64,000 nt of DNA, from contig NZ_CAKZHQ010000003.1 of assembly GCF_936925435.1 (NCBI RefSeq), positions 62,001 through 126,000 of the forward strand. The letters are read 5' to 3'. The stretch's first letter is position 1. Each line of letters opens with the position of its first letter. Below, one piece after another: positions 48,204-56,416 of this stretch. The translations under genes and the position numbers were made by a program. Source of the DNA: an uncultured Ramlibacter sp. (GTDB lineage Bacteria > Pseudomonadota > Gammaproteobacteria > Burkholderiales > Burkholderiaceae_C). The notes under the pieces are model-generated. The model had not been told where the DNA came from. It worked only from the letters and a program-made list of their open reading frames with translations, and did no database searches.

Positions 48204-48892
48204 GCTTTTGTGTCAAACAGGTCCAGTATGCGCCAGCCGCGTTCCTGCGCGATGGCGCGCAGGCGCTCGTCGGGGTTGGTGGCGACCGGGTGGTCGGCCT
48301 TCTCCAGCAAGGCCAGGTCGTTGATGGAATCGGAATAAAAGGTGGTGGCCACGCCGTCCCAGGACAGGCCGCGCGCGGCCAGCCACTGCTCCATGCGCAG
48401 CACCTTGCCCTCGCGCGCCGAGGGAGTGCCGGCGATCTCGCCGGTGATCCAGCCGTCCGCGCCTTTGGCGAGCTCGACGGCAATCAGCTCGTCCACGCCG
48501 AAGGCCCGGGCGATCGGCCGGGTGACGAAATCGTTGGTGGCGGTGACGATCAGCACCTGGTCGCCGGCCTGCTGATGGCTGCGCACCAGGGCCAGCGCCT
48601 CCTCGCGCAGGGCCGGGGCGATCACCTCGCGCATGAAGCGCTCGTGCGCCTGCGCCGCGACCTGCGCGCCGCGCAGGCGCACGGCCTCGGTCGCGAAGCG
48701 CACATAGTCGTGGATGTCCAGCGTGCCGGCCTTGTAATGCGCGTAGAACGCGTCGTTTTTCTCCTTGAACCGCACCGGGTCGGTCCAGCCGATGTCCTGG
48801 GTGAACACGCCCCAGGCGTAGTCGGAATCGATGGGCAACAGGGTGTGGTCCAGGTCGAACAGGGCCAGTCTGGGTTTGTCTTTCTCTCTCAC
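48200..48892 (-). CDS. HAD family hydrolase (phosphoserine-phosphatase-like, SerB group)
   Basis: 230 residues. HAD motif I LALFDLDHTLLPIDSDYAWG (near residue 10, with DxD), motif II VTATNDFVTRPIA near 115, and motif IV YSDSINDLALLE near 182. The cap region is all-helical, as in SerB-like phosphatases including histidinol-phosphate phosphatases of betaproteobacteria. The GTG at 48892 overlaps the hda stop (GTGA). Its natural substrate could be histidinol phosphate or phosphoserine; neither pathway is adjacent. Confidence 0.88.
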   Translation of the reverse strand: MREKDKPRLALFDLDHTLLPIDSDYAWGVFTQDIGWTDPVRFKEKNDAFYAHYKAGTLDIHDYVRFATEAVRLRGAQVAAQAHERFMREVIAPALREEALALVRSHQQAGDQVLIVTATNDFVTRPIARAFGVDELIAVELAKGADGWITGEIAGTPSAREGKVLRMEQWLAARGLSWDGVATTFYSDSINDLALLEKADHPVATNPDERLRAIAQERGWRILDLFDTKA

Positions 48893-49563
48893 TCGTTCTC
48901 CAGCATGGACTTGATCAGGGGGATGGTGATGGCGCGCTTGGTCTGCAGGGCGTACCCGTCCAGCCCGTCGAGCAGCTCCATCAGGTTCCCCAGGTCGCGC
49001 GAGAAGCGCGTGAGCATGAAGTCCATCACGTCGTCGCCCAGGAAGATGCCGCGCGCGTCGGCCTCCTGGCGCAGCACGGCACGCCGCTCGGGTTCGCTCA
49101 GCACGTGCAGCTGGAACACATGGCCCCAGCCCAGCCGGGTGCGCAGGTCCTCGCGCAGCTGGAGGTCGGCCGGCGGCAGCAGGCCGGCCGCCAGCACGCC
49201 GCGCTGCAGGGTCTGGGCATTGATGAACCAGTTGAAGGCCGCGTGCTGCTGCACGGCGGTGTACAGGTGGACGTCGTCGAGCAGGACCACGGCCCAGTTG
49301 TCGTTGAACTCGGGCGGCTCCAGCACGGAGGCATCCAGCCAGCCGACGCTGGCGCCCTGCTCGCGCAGCGCACCCTGCACCGCCTTGAGCAAATGGGTCT
49401 TGCCGCTGCCGCCCGCGCCCCACAGGTAGGTCGGCACGGGCGAGCGGGTCGGGTTGCCGGCCCACAACTGCAGGTGCTTGAGCGCGGCCTCGTTAGGGCC
49501 GGCGCAGAAATTGGCCAGGCTGGGGCCGCGGGCCAGGCCGATGTCCAGGACGATCTGTTTCAT
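48889..49563 (-). CDS. hda: DnaA regulatory inactivator Hda
   Basis: 224-residue DnaA-like AAA+ protein. It starts MKQIVLDIGLARGPSLANFCAGPNEAAL, has Walker A GAGGSGKTHLLKA near residue 52 and Walker B VVLLDDVHLY near 102, and ends with the sensor-II-like helical region but no DnaA DNA-binding domain. With the sliding clamp it promotes hydrolysis of DnaA-ATP after replication starts. The N-terminal QIVLDI resembles a clamp-binding motif. It lies 5 bases after the AI-2E-type gene end. Confidence 0.93.
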   Translation of the reverse strand: MKQIVLDIGLARGPSLANFCAGPNEAALKHLQLWAGNPTRSPVPTYLWGAGGSGKTHLLKAVQGALREQGASVGWLDASVLEPPEFNDNWAVVLLDDVHLYTAVQQHAAFNWFINAQTLQRGVLAAGLLPPADLQLREDLRTRLGWGHVFQLHVLSEPERRAVLRQEADARGIFLGDDVMDFMLTRFSRDLGNLMELLDGLDGYALQTKRAITIPLIKSMLENE

Positions 49564-49568
49564 GGGCT

Positions 49569-50636
49569 TTACTGGTACAGCTTGCTGGCCATGTAGCCGG
49601 CGCGCGCGCGCCGGATCGCCACCAGCAGCACGGCGCTGGCCGGCAGCGCGATCAGCACACCGACAAAACCAAACAACTGGCCAAAGGCCAGCAGGGCGAA
49701 GATCACCGCCAGCGGATGCAGGCCGATGCGCTCGCCCACCACGCGCGGCGTGATGAACAGGCTCTCGATGGTCTGGCCGATGCCGTAGACCACGGCCACC
49801 ATCACCAGGCCTTTGATGGAGGCAAATTGAAGCAGGCCGGCCAGCGTGGCCAGCACGAGGCCGACGCCAAAGCCCAGGTAGGGCACGAACATCGCCAGAC
49901 CGGTGAACAAGCCGATCGGCAGGGCCAGGTCCAGGCCGAACAGCGCCAGGCCGATGGCATAGAAGGCGGCCATGGTCAGCATCACCAGCAGCTGGCCGCG
50001 CAGGTACTGGCCCAGCACCTGGTCGGATTCCCCGGTGAAGGACTCCACCGCCGCCCGGTTGCGCAGCGGCACCAGCTCCAGCAGCTGGGCGACCAGGCGG
50101 TCCCAGTCCAGCAGCAGGTAGAACAATGCCACCGGGATCAGCACGGCATAGCCGATGACGGTCAGCACAACGCCGCCGCCCAGCCTGAGCGAGGGCAGCA
50201 GCGAGGACAACGCATCTTCGTAGTTGGCATTGAGGTACTTGATCACCTGGGCGCGCAGGCTGCCCAGGTCGAGCGAAACATGGATGCCGAACTGCGCCAG
50301 CCAAGGCGACAGGCTGGCATCGAGCTTGTCGAACAGCAGGGGCAGCTGGACCTTGATCAGCGGCACCTCCTTGGCCAGGATGGGCACGACCAGCAGCAGC
50401 AGGCAGGCCAGGGCCAGGATGAAGAGCAGTTCGACCAGGACCACCGCCGCCACGCGCGGCATGCGGCCGCGGCCCAGGCCATCGAGCCAGTCCACCACCG
50501 GCGTGAGCGCATAGGCCAGCACGGCAGCGACGACGAAGGGGGTGAGCACCGGGCCGAGCGCCTGCAGCGCCAGCACCGCCAGCAACGCGATCAGCGTCCA
50601 GGCCGCAGCGCGTTTCTGGGTGTTGGTGAATTGCAT
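49569..50636 (-). CDS. AI-2E family transporter (PerM/TqsA-like)
   Basis: 355-residue inner-membrane protein of the AI-2E/UPF0118 family, with about seven to eight helices in a 2 + long central domain + 5 pattern. The N-terminal RAAAWTLIALLAVLALQALGPVLTPFVVA and C-terminal FALLAFGQLFGFVGVLIALPASAVLLV are typical. Family members export autoinducers or solutes or act as Na/H antiporters; the substrate here is unknown. It is the first gene of the long minus-strand run towards hda. Confidence 0.9.
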   Translation of the reverse strand: MQFTNTQKRAAAWTLIALLAVLALQALGPVLTPFVVAAVLAYALTPVVDWLDGLGRGRMPRVAAVVLVELLFILALACLLLLVVPILAKEVPLIKVQLPLLFDKLDASLSPWLAQFGIHVSLDLGSLRAQVIKYLNANYEDALSSLLPSLRLGGGVVLTVIGYAVLIPVALFYLLLDWDRLVAQLLELVPLRNRAAVESFTGESDQVLGQYLRGQLLVMLTMAAFYAIGLALFGLDLALPIGLFTGLAMFVPYLGFGVGLVLATLAGLLQFASIKGLVMVAVVYGIGQTIESLFITPRVVGERIGLHPLAVIFALLAFGQLFGFVGVLIALPASAVLLVAIRRARAGYMASKLYQ

Positions 50637-50726
50637 GGAAAAGGGCGTGGCCCCGGGACAGGAGAACAGGGCAAATTCTATCGGGCCGCCCGCAGCCCGC
50701 CGACGGTCCCGTCCGGGCGTTGCATT

Positions 50727-50743
50727 GCTACAAAAATTCTAGC
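50727..50743. repeat. Dispersed 17-bp palindrome, copy 6
   Basis: GCTACAAAAATTCTAGC lies in the divergent gap between the AI-2E-type and parA-like genes. It has the shared GCTA/TAGC ends and 17-bp length but a different AT-rich centre. Confidence 0.5.
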
Positions 50744-50822
50744 AACAGGGGCAAGGTGGGACTGGACTTGCCGGGGGTTTTGTTCCAGACTGTATCTCCC
50801 GCGTCATTTCTGGAGCGTCTCC

Positions 50823-51686
50823 ATGCCCGTGATCGCAGTCGTCAACCGCAAGGGCGGTAGCGGCAAAAGCACTCTCGCCGCCCACCTGGCCGTCTGGTGC
50901 GCGCGGCAAGGGCATTCGGTGATGCTGGGCGACGTCGACCGCCAGCAGTCCAGCCGGGCCTGGCTGCGCCGGCGCGATCCCGCCCTGCCCCACGTGGCGC
51001 CCTGGGCCATGGACCAGAAGAACGTGCTGCGCGTGCCCAGCGGCATCACGCACGTGGTGCTGGACACACCCGGCGGCCTGCACGGCTTCGAACTGGCGCG
51101 GGTCGTCATGTTCGCCGACGCCATCCTCATGCCGGTGTGCCACTCGGTGTTCGACCGTGAATCGGCCGCCGCCTGCCACGCCGAGCTGATGGCCCTGCCG
51201 CGCGTGGCCAGCGGCCGCTGCCGGCTGGCCACGGTGGGCATGCGCATCGACGGCCGCACCCGCGCCGGCGAGGTGCTGCGCACCTGGTCCGAAGAGCTGG
51301 GCATGCCCTTCCTGGGCGTGCTGCGCGAGACCCAGCTCTATGTGCGCAGTCTGGAAAAAGGCTTGACCGTGTTCGACCTGGCACCCAGCCTGGTGACGGC
51401 CGACCTGGCCCAGTGGGACCCCATCCTGCAATGGTTGCGGCCGCTGCTGACTGCCCCGGTGGCGGCCAACGACCCTTCGCCCTCGCAGCCGCAGGCCGCG
51501 GCACGGGTGGGCAGCTCCCGGCCCAGCAGCCTGAAACCGGCGCAGGACACCTTGATCCACGGTTCGCGCCTGTCGGTGCTGACGGGCGCCCGGCCCTTGA
51601 ACCCGGCGCCGCCGGTGGCCCGGCCGCCCTCGCTGCCCCGCGCGGTGGCCGACGGCGCCCAGATCCCCCAATTCCTCAAACGCTGA
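50823..51686 (+). CDS. ParA family ATPase, orphan
   Basis: 287 residues. Deviant Walker A VNRKGGSGKSTLAAHLAVW at the N-terminus, GDVDRQQSSRAW near residue 37 and VLDTPGG near 78 mark a ParA/MinD-type ATPase. The C-terminal ~65 residues are Pro/Ala/Ser-rich with no domain (SQPQAAARVGSSRPSS ... PQFLKR). No parB or parS-like gene is adjacent, so it is not a classical partition locus; positioning of cellular cargo is possible. The ATG is preceded by GGAGCG. Confidence 0.88.
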   Translation: MPVIAVVNRKGGSGKSTLAAHLAVWCARQGHSVMLGDVDRQQSSRAWLRRRDPALPHVAPWAMDQKNVLRVPSGITHVVLDTPGGLHGFELARVVMFADAILMPVCHSVFDRESAAACHAELMALPRVASGRCRLATVGMRIDGRTRAGEVLRTWSEELGMPFLGVLRETQLYVRSLEKGLTVFDLAPSLVTADLAQWDPILQWLRPLLTAPVAANDPSPSQPQAAARVGSSRPSSLKPAQDTLIHGSRLSVLTGARPLNPAPPVARPPSLPRAVADGAQIPQFLKR

Positions 51687-51713
51687 AGACCGCGGCCGCA
51701 GCGCGCTGCCCCG

Positions 51714-52565
51714 TCAATTTTTTTCGTGGCGCAGCTGGGCCACGCGGTCGGCGATCACGTCGATGTCCAGCGCGTCCTGCGCATGGACCAGGTAGGTCTC
51801 CAGGTCGACCACGGCCCGGGCCGTGTGGCCCTGTTCCGCATGGGCCAGGCCGCGGTCACGGTACTCGGCCCAGGCCTCGGGCAGCAGGATGACCAGCCTG
51901 TCCTGCACCGCGATCAGCCGCTGCCAGTCTTCCTGCGAGCGGTGGATTTCCTTGAGGTTGCGCAGCATGCGCGCAAGAATGTCGCGCGGCGGCGCGGCCT
52001 GCAGGTACAGGCCCAGCGGCACCTCGAATTCACCGGTCAGGCCGCTGCGCCGCTTGTAGGGCTCGATCCGCTCGGACAGCTCCTCACGCGACAGCGACTG
52101 GCCGCTGAAGGGATCGATCACCACCTGGCCCTTGGGCAGGTTGACCTTGACCATGAAGTGGCCCGGAAAGCACACGCCGCGCGCATGCAGGCCCAGGCCC
52201 TGGGCCAGCTCGATCCATAGCACGGCCAGCGAGATCTGGATGCCGCGGCGGGTGCGCAGCACGGCGTTGAGATAGCTGTTGTCCGGATCGGTGTAGTCGT
52301 TGACGTTGCCGCCGAAAGACAGGTCGCGGAAGAAGAACTGGTTGAGCGCGCGCAGCCGCTGCAAAGGCGCGGCGTCGGGCGGGAAGCGGCGCTTCAGGCG
52401 CGCCAGCAGCTGGTCGACATCGCCCAGCACCTGCTGCACGTCCAGGTCGGGGTATTCATCCTGGGCCAGGCTGGCCGCCGCTTCCAGCAGCGGGAACTGG
52501 TCGTCGCTGTGCACCAGGGAACTGAAGTACTCCAGGGGCGTGGGGACCGTGAAGTTCAACAGCAT
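51714..52565 (-). CDS. SirB1 family transglutaminase-like / TPR protein
   Basis: 283 residues. The N-terminal half has LNQFFFRDLSFGGNVNDYTDPDNSYL and TRRGIQISLAVLWIELAQGLGL, then GVCFPGHFMVKV, the SirB1/transglutaminase-like signature with its Cys/His environment. The C-terminal part has TPR-like repeats (DRLVILLPEAWAEYRDRGLAH). The family is widespread and uncharacterised. It stands on the minus strand downstream of murJ with a 55-base gap. Confidence 0.87.
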   Translation of the reverse strand: MLLNFTVPTPLEYFSSLVHSDDQFPLLEAAASLAQDEYPDLDVQQVLGDVDQLLARLKRRFPPDAAPLQRLRALNQFFFRDLSFGGNVNDYTDPDNSYLNAVLRTRRGIQISLAVLWIELAQGLGLHARGVCFPGHFMVKVNLPKGQVVIDPFSGQSLSREELSERIEPYKRRSGLTGEFEVPLGLYLQAAPPRDILARMLRNLKEIHRSQEDWQRLIAVQDRLVILLPEAWAEYRDRGLAHAEQGHTARAVVDLETYLVHAQDALDIDVIADRVAQLRHEKN

Positions 52566-52620
52566 GCTGGTTTTGTAATGGACCGGCCCGCGGGCGTCAA
52601 GCGCCGCGCCATCACCGTGG

Positions 52621-54186
52621 TCAACGGCGCACGAGCTGGCGCAGCTTCAGGCCGGCGGCCCACAGCGCAGTGAAATAGATGGCGCCCGAGCCGGCCAGCA
52701 GCAAGGCCATCAGGCCGGCCCGCTTGAAGCCTTCGGCGCGCAGGGCCAGCCAGGGAAAGCTGGCGGCGGCCCACATCAGGAACACCGCGAGCAGTGCCGT
52801 CGCGGCCAGCACCTGCAGGCCGAACCGCGCCCAGCCGGGCTCCGGCTTGTAGCTGCCGTTGCGCAGCAGGCCCACCAGCAGCCAGGTGGCGTTGATCACG
52901 GCGCCCAGGCTGATCGCCAGCGCCAGGCCGGCGTGGCGCAGCAGGGGCACGAGCGCGATGTTGAGCAGCTGCGTGATCACCAGCACCGCGATGGCGATGC
53001 GCACCGGCGTGCGAATGTCCTGGCTGGCGTAGTAGCCAGGGGCCAGGATCTTGATCGCCACGATGCCCACCAGGCCCACGCCATAGCCGGCCATGGCGAT
53101 GGCCACCTGGCCGACGTCGCCGTCGGTGAAGGCGCCGTAGTGGTACAGGGTGGCGACCAGCGGCTGGGCGAACACCAGCAGGGCCGCCGAGGTCGGCACC
53201 GCCAGCAGCACCACCAGGCGCAGGCCCCAGTCGATCATTCCCGAGTAGCGGGCGGCGTCGCCCGCGGCCTTGGCCGCCGCCAGTTGCGGCATCAGAACCA
53301 CGCCCAGCGCCACGCCCAGCAAGGCCGTGGGGAACTCCATCAGGCGCTCCGCATAGCCCAGCCAGGTCACGCTGCCGGGCGCCATGTGCGAGGCGATCTG
53401 GGTGTTGATGACGGCCGAGACCGAGGCCACGCTAACGCCCAGCAGGGCCGGGCCCATCAGGCGCGCGATGTGGCGTGTGCCCGGGTCCTTCCAGGCGGTG
53501 TGCAGGCTGGACCAGGCCAGGCCGATGCGTGGCAGCAGGCCAAGCCGGCGCAACGCCGGGACCTGCACCCCCAGCTGCAGCAGGCCGCCGAGCATCACCC
53601 CGCCGGCCATGGCATAGATGGGTTGGATGCCCTTGGAAGCCAACCAGGGCGCGCCCCAGACCGCGGCGGCGATCATCGCCAGGTTGAGCAGCACCGGCGT
53701 GGCGGCCGGCACGGCAAAGCGCTTCCAGGTGTTGAGGATGCCGGCCGACAAGGCCACCATGGACATGAAGCCGATGTAGGGGAACATCCAGCGCGTCATC
53801 ACCACGGCGGCCTCGAAGCCCTCGCCTTGCTGGCGCATTCCGCTGGCCATTGCCCAGACCAGGACCGGCGCCGCGATCACCCCGGCTGCGCAGGTGGCCA
53901 GCAGGGTCCAGGCCAGCACCGTGGCCACATGGTTGACCAGCTGGTGGGTTGCTTGCTCGCCGTCGCGCTCCCGGCTGTGGGCCAGGGCCGGCACGAAAGC
54001 CTGGCTGAATGCCCCCTCGCCAAACAGCCTGCGAAAGAGATTAGGAATACGAAAGGCTACATTAAAAGCGTCAGTCAGCGCGCTGGCGCCGAAAGTAGAG
54101 GCCATCAGCAGCTCGCGCACCAAACCGGTGACACGGGAGGCCAGCGTCAACAGCGAAACAGTGGAGGCGGCTTTGAACAGGCTCAC
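52621..54186 (-). CDS. murJ: Lipid II flippase MurJ
   Basis: 521-residue, 14-helix MOP-superfamily protein that moves lipid II across the inner membrane for peptidoglycan synthesis. It begins (V)SLFKAASTVSLLTLASRVTGLVRE. GASALTDAFNVAFRIPNLFRRLFGEGAFSQAFVP near residue 38 is the MurJ hallmark. The GTG at 54186 is chosen because MurJ proteins start just before SLFKA; an ATG farther upstream would run through the rpsT promoter. It is divergent from rpsT, as in many proteobacteria. Confidence 0.93.
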   Translation of the reverse strand: MSLFKAASTVSLLTLASRVTGLVRELLMASTFGASALTDAFNVAFRIPNLFRRLFGEGAFSQAFVPALAHSRERDGEQATHQLVNHVATVLAWTLLATCAAGVIAAPVLVWAMASGMRQQGEGFEAAVVMTRWMFPYIGFMSMVALSAGILNTWKRFAVPAATPVLLNLAMIAAAVWGAPWLASKGIQPIYAMAGGVMLGGLLQLGVQVPALRRLGLLPRIGLAWSSLHTAWKDPGTRHIARLMGPALLGVSVASVSAVINTQIASHMAPGSVTWLGYAERLMEFPTALLGVALGVVLMPQLAAAKAAGDAARYSGMIDWGLRLVVLLAVPTSAALLVFAQPLVATLYHYGAFTDGDVGQVAIAMAGYGVGLVGIVAIKILAPGYYASQDIRTPVRIAIAVLVITQLLNIALVPLLRHAGLALAISLGAVINATWLLVGLLRNGSYKPEPGWARFGLQVLAATALLAVFLMWAAASFPWLALRAEGFKRAGLMALLLAGSGAIYFTALWAAGLKLRQLVRR

Positions 54187-54206
54187 CGTGACGAGTGTAG
54201 CTGGCT

Positions 54207-54212
54207 TATAAT
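54207..54212 (+). promoter_or_regulatory. -10 box of the rpsT promoter
   Basis: A perfect TATAAT hexamer lies 46 bases upstream of the rpsT start. The matching -35 is weak, and the region is shared with the murJ start on the other strand. Confidence 0.65.
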
Positions 54213-54257
54213 CGTGGGCTTTGCTGGCAACATCCTCAGACACAAGGAACACATACC

Positions 54258-54560
54258 ATGGCATCCGCTAAACCCAAGAAAAAGAACCCGCGCCTGGCAT
54301 CAGGCCGCAAGCGCGTCCGCCAGGACGCCAAACTCAACGCCGCGAACACCTCGCTGCGCTCCAAGTACCGCACCGCGGTGAAGAACGTCGAGAAGGCCGT
54401 CATCGCTGGTGACAAGGTCAAGGCGACCGAACTCTTCGCCAAGGCACAAAGCATCGTCGACACCGTCGCCGACAAGCAGATCTTCCACAAGAACAAGGCC
54501 GCTCGCGACAAGAGCCGCCTGGCCGCCAAGGTGAAAGCCCTGGCAACCGCCGCCGCCTGA
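54258..54560 (+). CDS. rpsT: 30S ribosomal protein S20
   Basis: 100-residue very basic protein, [22 protein letters not shown], with [21 protein letters not shown] and [23 protein letters not shown], a complete match to S20, which binds 16S rRNA early in 30S assembly. It is slightly longer than the 87-residue E. coli protein through its Lys/Ala-rich end. Monocistronic: own -10 box upstream and an intrinsic terminator downstream. Divergent from murJ. Confidence 0.98.
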   Translation: MASAKPKKKNPRLASGRKRVRQDAKLNAANTSLRSKYRTAVKNVEKAVIAGDKVKATELFAKAQSIVDTVADKQIFHKNKAARDKSRLAAKVKALATAAA

Positions 54561-54640
54561 GGCCTCCCTCCAGGTAACCAGCCCGGGCTCCGGCCCGCCG
54601 TTTGAAAACGGGTGCGCTGCCAGCAAAGCAAAAAAGCAAG

Positions 54641-54663
54641 AAACCGCCTTCGGGCGGTTTTTT
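54641..54663 (+). terminator. Intrinsic terminator after rpsT
   Basis: AAACCGCC, loop TTCG, GGCGGTTT and further T form a classical hairpin and U-tract. The A-run before it may also stop the convergent DUF3579 transcript. Confidence 0.92.
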
Positions 54664-54685
54664 CGTTTCCGGAGGGGGAAAAGCC

Positions 54686-55036
54686 TCAGCCCTTGGGGAC
54701 GTCGGGCAGCAGGCAGGCCTCGGCCACCTGCAGATCGTTGTCACGGGCGAAGTTCAGGACGAAGTCCCAGGCCATGGGCTCGTGGTCGCGCAGGTCGCGG
54801 TGGACGATCACGCATTTGACGCCGCCGATCACGGTCGGCACGCACCAGGGCGAATAGCTCAGGTGGCTGCCCGGTTGGGCGCCGCCGGGGCGAAACGAGC
54901 TCATGACCCCGGCCAGCCGCTCGGCCCAGTCACTGGGCCGAAAGGTCTTGCCGTCGCGGGTCAGTCCCTGGATGAAGACTTCTTTGGCGCTGCTGGAAAC
55001 CATCGGGTGGAGGGCGGTTGAAAGGGCTGCGCGCAT
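54686..55036 (-). CDS. DUF3579 family protein
   Basis: 116 residues of the DUF3579 family, common in betaproteobacteria next to arginine genes. Conserved segments are EVFIQGLTRDGKTFRPSDWAERLAGVM, LSYSPWCVPTVIGGVKCVIV and the acidic DLRDHEPMAWDFVLNFARDN. The start at 55036 or the internal ATG at 55003 (MVSSSAKEV) are both possible. The promoter region contains a perfect TCTTATATAAGA palindrome overlapping the probable -35/-10 spacer. Function is unknown; divergence from argD hints at shared control. Confidence 0.88.
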   Translation of the reverse strand: MRAALSTALHPMVSSSAKEVFIQGLTRDGKTFRPSDWAERLAGVMSSFRPGGAQPGSHLSYSPWCVPTVIGGVKCVIVHRDLRDHEPMAWDFVLNFARDNDLQVAEACLLPDVPKG

Positions 55037-55068
55037 GGAGGATCACTCCGATGCTGCAGCGCACAAGT

Positions 55069-55086
55069 ATTGTATCTTATATAAGA
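55069..55086. promoter_or_regulatory. Palindromic operator between DUF3579 and argD
   Basis: TCTTATATAAGA (55075-55086) is a perfect 12-bp palindrome directly beside a minus-strand TACAAT -10 (55074-55069) for the DUF3579 gene, a position suited to repression. It resembles GntR-type operators. The binding protein is unknown. Confidence 0.55.
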
Positions 55087-55114
55087 CTTGAAGATTTCAG
55101 CCTGCACTAGGAGG

Positions 55115-55133
55115 GCGCATCGCTGTGATGCGC
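55115..55133. other. Hairpin in the argD leader region
   Basis: GCGCATC, loop GCTGT, GATGCGC: a 7-bp perfect stem, 60-70 bases upstream of the attenuator-like hairpin. Confidence 0.45.
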
Positions 55134-55182
55134 AATTGTCAAACATAGGACGCATGCCCTGTGCCTAAAATCGCACCTCAAC

Positions 55183-55211
55183 GGCTCAACTTTCGTTGAG
55201 CCTTCGTTTTT
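55183..55211 (+). terminator. Attenuator-like hairpin immediately before argD
   Basis: GGCTCAAC, loop TTTC, GTTGAGCC (55183-55202) is followed by TTCGTTTTT, a complete intrinsic-terminator form, ending just before the GGAGAG ribosome binding site of argD (start 55224). It can act as a transcription attenuator or as the end of a short leader RNA. Confidence 0.7.
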
Positions 55212-55223
55212 CTGGAGAGATCA

Positions 55224-56414
55224 ATGGCTTTCATCGAGGCGGCTTCCCCCCACACCATGAACACCTATGGGCGCCTGCCGATCGCCCTGTCGCATGGCCA
55301 GGGGGTGCGCGTCTGGGATGTCAACGGCAAGGAATACCTGGACGCGCTGGCCGGCATCGCCGTCAACACCCTGGGCCACAACCATCCCAAACTGGTGCCG
55401 GCCCTGCAGGACCAGATCGCCAAGATCATCCACAGCTGCAACTACTACCACGTGCCCAACCAGGAAAAACTGGCGGCCAAGCTGGTGGAGCTGTCGGGCC
55501 TGACCAATGCCTTCTTCTGCTGCACCGGCCTGGAGGCCAACGAGGCCGCCATCAAGCTGGCGCGCAAGTTCGGCCACGACAAGGGCATCGAGCGGCCGCA
55601 GATCGTGGTCTACGAGAACGCCTTCCACGGCCGCAGCATCGCCACCCTGTCGGCCACCGGCAACGAGAAGGTGCAAAAGGGCTTCGGCCCCCTGGTCGAG
55701 GGCTTTATCCGCGTGCCCATGAACGACATCGCGGCGCTCAAGGCCGCCACCGAGGGCAACAAGGACGTGGTCGCGGTGTTCTTCGAGACCATCCAGGGCG
55801 AAGGCGGCATCAACCAGATGCGCATCGACTACCTGCAGGAAGTGCGGGCCCTTTGCGACAACCGCGACTGGCTGCTGATGATCGACGAGGTGCAGTGCGG
55901 CATGGGCCGCACCGGCAAGTGGTTCGCCCACCAGTGGGCCGGCATCAAGCCGGACGTGATGCCCCTGGCCAAGGGCCTGGGCTCGGGCGTGCCCATCGGC
56001 GCGGTGGTGGCCGGCCCCAAGGCCGCCAACATCTTCCAGCCGGGCAACCACGGCACAACCTTCGGCGGCAACCCGCTGGCCATGCGTGCCGGCGTCGAAA
56101 CCATCCGCATCATGGAAGAGGACGGCCTGCTGGAGAACGCCGCCCGCGTCGGCACCCACCTCAAGGGCGCGCTGGCGCGCGAGCTGGGCGGCCTCAAGGG
56201 CGTCAAGGAGATCCGTGGCCAGGGCCTGATGATCGGCATGGAGCTGGACCGCCCCTGCGGCGTGTTGACCACGCAGGCGGCCGAGGCCGGCCTGCTGATC
56301 AGCGTGACGGCCGACAACGTGGTGCGCTTGCTGCCGCCGCTGATCATGACCGAGGCCCAGGCCGACGAGTTGGTCGCCATCCTGGCGCCGCTGGTCAAGA
56401 ACTTCCTGCAGTGA
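55224..56414 (+). CDS. argD: Acetylornithine aminotransferase
   Basis: 396-residue class III PLP aminotransferase of arginine synthesis, converting N-acetylglutamate semialdehyde to N-acetylornithine. It has GKEYLDALAGIAVNTLGHNHP near the start, the NAFFCCTGLEANEAAIKLAR phosphate-binding region near 95, LMIDEVQCGMGRTGKW near 220 and the PLP lysine in MPLAKGLGSGVPIGAV near 250. GGAGAG precedes the ATG, directly after an attenuator-like hairpin. argF starts two bases after its stop. Confidence 0.94.
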   Translation: MAFIEAASPHTMNTYGRLPIALSHGQGVRVWDVNGKEYLDALAGIAVNTLGHNHPKLVPALQDQIAKIIHSCNYYHVPNQEKLAAKLVELSGLTNAFFCCTGLEANEAAIKLARKFGHDKGIERPQIVVYENAFHGRSIATLSATGNEKVQKGFGPLVEGFIRVPMNDIAALKAATEGNKDVVAVFFETIQGEGGINQMRIDYLQEVRALCDNRDWLLMIDEVQCGMGRTGKWFAHQWAGIKPDVMPLAKGLGSGVPIGAVVAGPKAANIFQPGNHGTTFGGNPLAMRAGVETIRIMEEDGLLENAARVGTHLKGALARELGGLKGVKEIRGQGLMIGMELDRPCGVLTTQAAEAGLLISVTADNVVRLLPPLIMTEAQADELVAILAPLVKNFLQ

Positions 56415-56416
56415 CC

